DNA of 64,000 bases, taken from Actinomycetales bacterium. Lineage in GTDB: Bacteria; Actinomycetota; Actinomycetes; S36-B12. The DNA lies in the NCBI GenBank assembly GCA_016125355.1, contig WGLX01000008.1:53627-117626 (forward strand). The letters run 5' to 3'. The position numbers and the translations under genes are program-made. The notes below the pieces were generated by a model. That model did no database searches. It was not told the DNA's origin and saw only the letters and a program-made list of their open reading frames with translations. Below, piece after piece: positions 62,368 through 64,000 of the stretch (positions are counted from its first letter, which is position 1; every line of letters begins with the position of its first letter).

Positions 62368-62939
62368 GGCGTCATTCCACCATGGCCGTCGGCTTCCTGC
62401 CATGCGCGGGCGATCTCGTCGAGGGCGTCGTCCACGTCCACAGCCCAGTGCACGTGCGCGACGGCCGCCTCCTTGACGAAGCCGCGCTGCATCCAGTGGT
62501 CGAGCAGTGCGTGCAGGTGCTGGTAGTCGCCCCAGGGGTCGAGCACGACCACGGGCTTGTGGTGCATGTTGAGGGACCGCGCCGTCCACACCTCGATGAG
62601 CTCCTCGAGGGTGCCGATGCCGCCGGGCAGGGCCAGGAAGGCATCGGAGCGCTCGTCCATCACACCCTTCCGCTGGCGCATGTCCCTCGTGATGATGAAC
62701 TCGTCCGACTCGTGATCGGCCACCTCCAGCGCGACCAGGGCATCGGGGATCACCCCCACGGTGTGGCCGCCGGCGGCGCGGGCCGCACGGCCGAGGGCTC
62801 CCATCATCGAGATCGAGCCGGCACCGGAGACCAGGCCCCAGCCTCGCCGGGCGATGGCCTCGCCCGTGCGGGCGGCGAGCTCCAGGTAGCGGTCGTCGAT
62901 GGTGAGGCTGGACGCGCAGAAGACGCAGACGGCAGCCAT
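62364..62939 (-). CDS. LOG-family protein (TIGR00730)
   Basis: 191 aa. Rossmann-like fold with AVCVFCASS, LVSGAGSISMMGALGRAARA and the LOG signature PGGIGTLEELIEVWTARSL. LOG proteins are phosphoribohydrolases (lonely guy, nucleotide-releasing). The glycine-rich loop has SGAGSISMMG in place of the usual GGGSVGLMG. First gene of the minus-strand trio 61671-62939. Confidence 0.9.
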   Translation of the reverse strand: MAAVCVFCASSLTIDDRYLELAARTGEAIARRGWGLVSGAGSISMMGALGRAARAAGGHTVGVIPDALVALEVADHESDEFIITRDMRQRKGVMDERSDAFLALPGGIGTLEELIEVWTARSLNMHHKPVVVLDPWGDYQHLHALLDHWMQRGFVKEAAVAHVHWAVDVDDALDEIARAWQEADGHGGMTP

Positions 62940-63007
62940 GCCCGAACCCTAGGGCACATGCTGAGCGCCTCCTGAGGGCTTCCGCGCCGCGAGTTGCGCA
63001 CCGTCGA

Positions 63008-63049
63008 ATGTAGTTGTACATTGAACTTTATTAGTTGAAGACTTAACTA
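63008..63049. promoter_or_regulatory. AT-rich promoter/operator upstream of YceI gene
   Basis: ATGTA-N4-TACAT (63008-63021) and TAGTT-N8-AACTA (63032-63049) in an AT-rich stretch that is unusual for this region. Two inverted repeats in a row suit a MarR-type operator and a -10/-35. AAGGAG lies at 63089. Confidence 0.55.
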
Positions 63050-63097
63050 CATACCGACCCGCCAGCATCGTCTGGTCCATCCCTCGAAGGAGCAGCA

Positions 63098-63661
63098 ATG
63101 TCCGCCACCGTCAATGAGACCAACCTCCTCAGCACCGCCACCGGCACGTGGGTGATCGACGCCTCCCACACCAACCTCGGTTTCACCGCCCGCCACGCCA
63201 TGGTCGCCAAGGTGCGCGGCAACTTCACCGAGTTCGCCGGCCAGTTCACCATCGCCGAGGACCTCGCCGCCTCGTCCGCCGAGCTCACCATCCAGGCGGC
63301 CAGCATCGACACCCGCAACGCCGACCGCGACGCGCACCTGAAGTCCGCGGACTTCCTCGATGTGGAGGCCTTCCCCACCCTGACCTTCACCTCCACGGCC
63401 GTCCGCGTCGACGGCAACGCGGTCATCGTCACCGGCGACCTCACCATCCACGGCGTGACGCACAGCGTCGACGTGACCTACGAGGTCACCGGCATCAGCA
63501 CCGACCCCTGGGGCCAGAAGCGCATCGGCTTCGAGGGCGAGGCCAAGCTGAGCCGCAAGGACTTCGGCCTGGTGTGGAACGTGGCCCTGGAGACCGGCGG
63601 CGTCCTCGTCAGCGACGAGATCAAGCTGACTCTCGACGTCGAGGCCACCCTCCAGGCCTGA
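63098..63661 (+). CDS. YceI-family protein
   Basis: 187 aa. WVIDASHTNLGFTARHAMVA and TIQAASIDTRNADRDAHLKS are the YceI lipocalin-like fold, with ITGDLTIHG-type strand VIVTGDLTIHGVTHSVDVTY and GFEGEAKLSRKDFGLVWN. It binds isoprenoid-like lipids. There is no signal peptide, so it is cytoplasmic. AAGGAG upstream; AT-rich operator region. Confidence 0.93.
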   Translation: MSATVNETNLLSTATGTWVIDASHTNLGFTARHAMVAKVRGNFTEFAGQFTIAEDLAASSAELTIQAASIDTRNADRDAHLKSADFLDVEAFPTLTFTSTAVRVDGNAVIVTGDLTIHGVTHSVDVTYEVTGISTDPWGQKRIGFEGEAKLSRKDFGLVWNVALETGGVLVSDEIKLTLDVEATLQA

Positions 63662-63695
63662 CCCGACCCCGGGGCGCACCCCCTCCCACGAGTTG

Positions 63696-63743
63696 AACCG
63701 CTTCCCGGCTCAAATCTGCAGATTTGAGCCGGGATCAGCGGTT
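63696..63743. repeat. Palindromic repeat (CTGCAG-centred), left copy
   Basis: Perfect 30-bp palindrome CCCGGCTCAAATCTG and reverse complement (63704-63733), enclosed by AACCGCT/AGCGGTT arms (63696-63702, 63737-63743). TTGAACCGC recurs directly at about 63753 and inverted at about 63806. Probably a terminator for yceI and/or part of an insertion-associated repeat. Confidence 0.65.
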
Positions 63744-63835
63744 TTCTGGGGACTTGAACCGCTCGTCGCCGCGTCCACCCAGGCGGACGTGTGATTACCA
63801 AGCAGGCGGTTCAACTCCGCAGTCTGACCGCGAAA

Positions 63836-63863
63836 CCGGTGCAATTCTGCAGAATTGCACCGG
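63836..63863. repeat. Palindromic repeat (CTGCAG-centred), right copy
   Basis: Perfect 28-bp palindrome CCGGTGCAATTCTG and reverse complement, 17 bp from the stop of the transposase fragment. It has the same CTGCAG centre and AT-flanked design as the left copy. Confidence 0.6.
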
Positions 63864-63879
63864 GATTCTTCTATTTCCG

Positions 63880-64000
63880 TCAAGTGGCCAGGGCTGGCTC
63901 GCGCATGAGGGTTCGGTGAAGCTTCTTGGTGAGGTGTCGCTTGGCGCAGCGCATGGCCTCGCGCTTGGTCTTGCCCTCGGCGATGCGGCGGGCGATGTAG
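63880..64000 (-). mobile_element. IS110-like transposase, C-terminal fragment (cut by right edge)
   Basis: The last 121 bases on the reverse strand encode about 39 residues, starting YIARRIAEGKTKREAMRCAK, continuing RHLTKKLHRTLMREP, then ALAT and stop. The EGKxxREAxRxxKRxL pattern is the C-terminus of IS110/IS116-family transposases. The upstream part is outside the window, so whether the element is complete cannot be told. Confidence 0.75.

Overview
The window is high-GC DNA read on both strands with very short intergenic gaps, many GTG starts and many 1-4 bp start/stop overlaps. A WhiB regulator, three F420-type LLM oxidoreductases, a DUF3117 protein, a DivIVA-domain membrane protein, TatB and an APS-type CysH point to an actinomycete. 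This is inferred from gene content; there is no rRNA or tRNA in the window.

Positions 1-41613 look like a catabolic region of small, mostly self-contained operons. They hold a molybdopterin oxidoreductase (cut by the left edge), two Rieske oxygenases in the whole window (3453-4682 and 49811-51190), two KstD-like flavoproteins, seven SDR dehydrogenases, five SnoaL/NTF2-like genes, three LLM oxidoreductases, an acyl-CoA synthetase, acyl-CoA dehydrogenase, enoyl-CoA hydratase-like protein and hydroxyacyl-CoA dehydrogenase. A fused B12-dependent acyl-CoA mutase (IcmF) sits in the middle, after two divergent TetR genes. The mix suggests breakdown of cyclic or branched substrates to acyl-CoAs, but no single substrate can be named from sequence. 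Unusual repeated members are three large proteins that carry the phosphohistidine (swivelling) domain of PEP synthase-type enzymes with no ATP-grasp domain.

Positions 41614-46364 are an assimilatory sulfur operon: a SAM-I-type riboswitch, a 27-residue cysteine-containing leader peptide, ferredoxin-sulfite reductase, APS reductase, CysG-type siroheme synthase and a CbiX-type chelatase. These genes reduce APS to sulfide and make the siroheme needed for it. Positions 46340-52020, on the minus strand, form a second catabolic block (DUF3237, two tandem VOC proteins, a third PEP-utilizer, a Rieske oxygenase, a small unknown protein, another VOC protein).

Positions 52073-63661 are mostly housekeeping or stress genes: HAD hydrolase, APH/ACAD10-type kinase, EamA transporter, PRC/MgtE-N/CBS protein, DUF1003, Mrp ATPase, a cupin-TetR pair behind a 68-bp palindromic operator region, TatB, HtrA protease, O-methyltransferase, DUF3117, SRPBCC, DivIVA-domain protein, LOG-family protein and YceI. 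The right edge cuts into the 3' end of an IS110-like transposase gene.

Several families of long, near-perfect inverted repeats lie at gene ends (4756-4850, 37050-37082, 29245-29302, 49732-49795, 63696-63863). They look like dispersed palindromic repeats or bidirectional terminators. One of them supplies the stop codon of its neighbouring gene.
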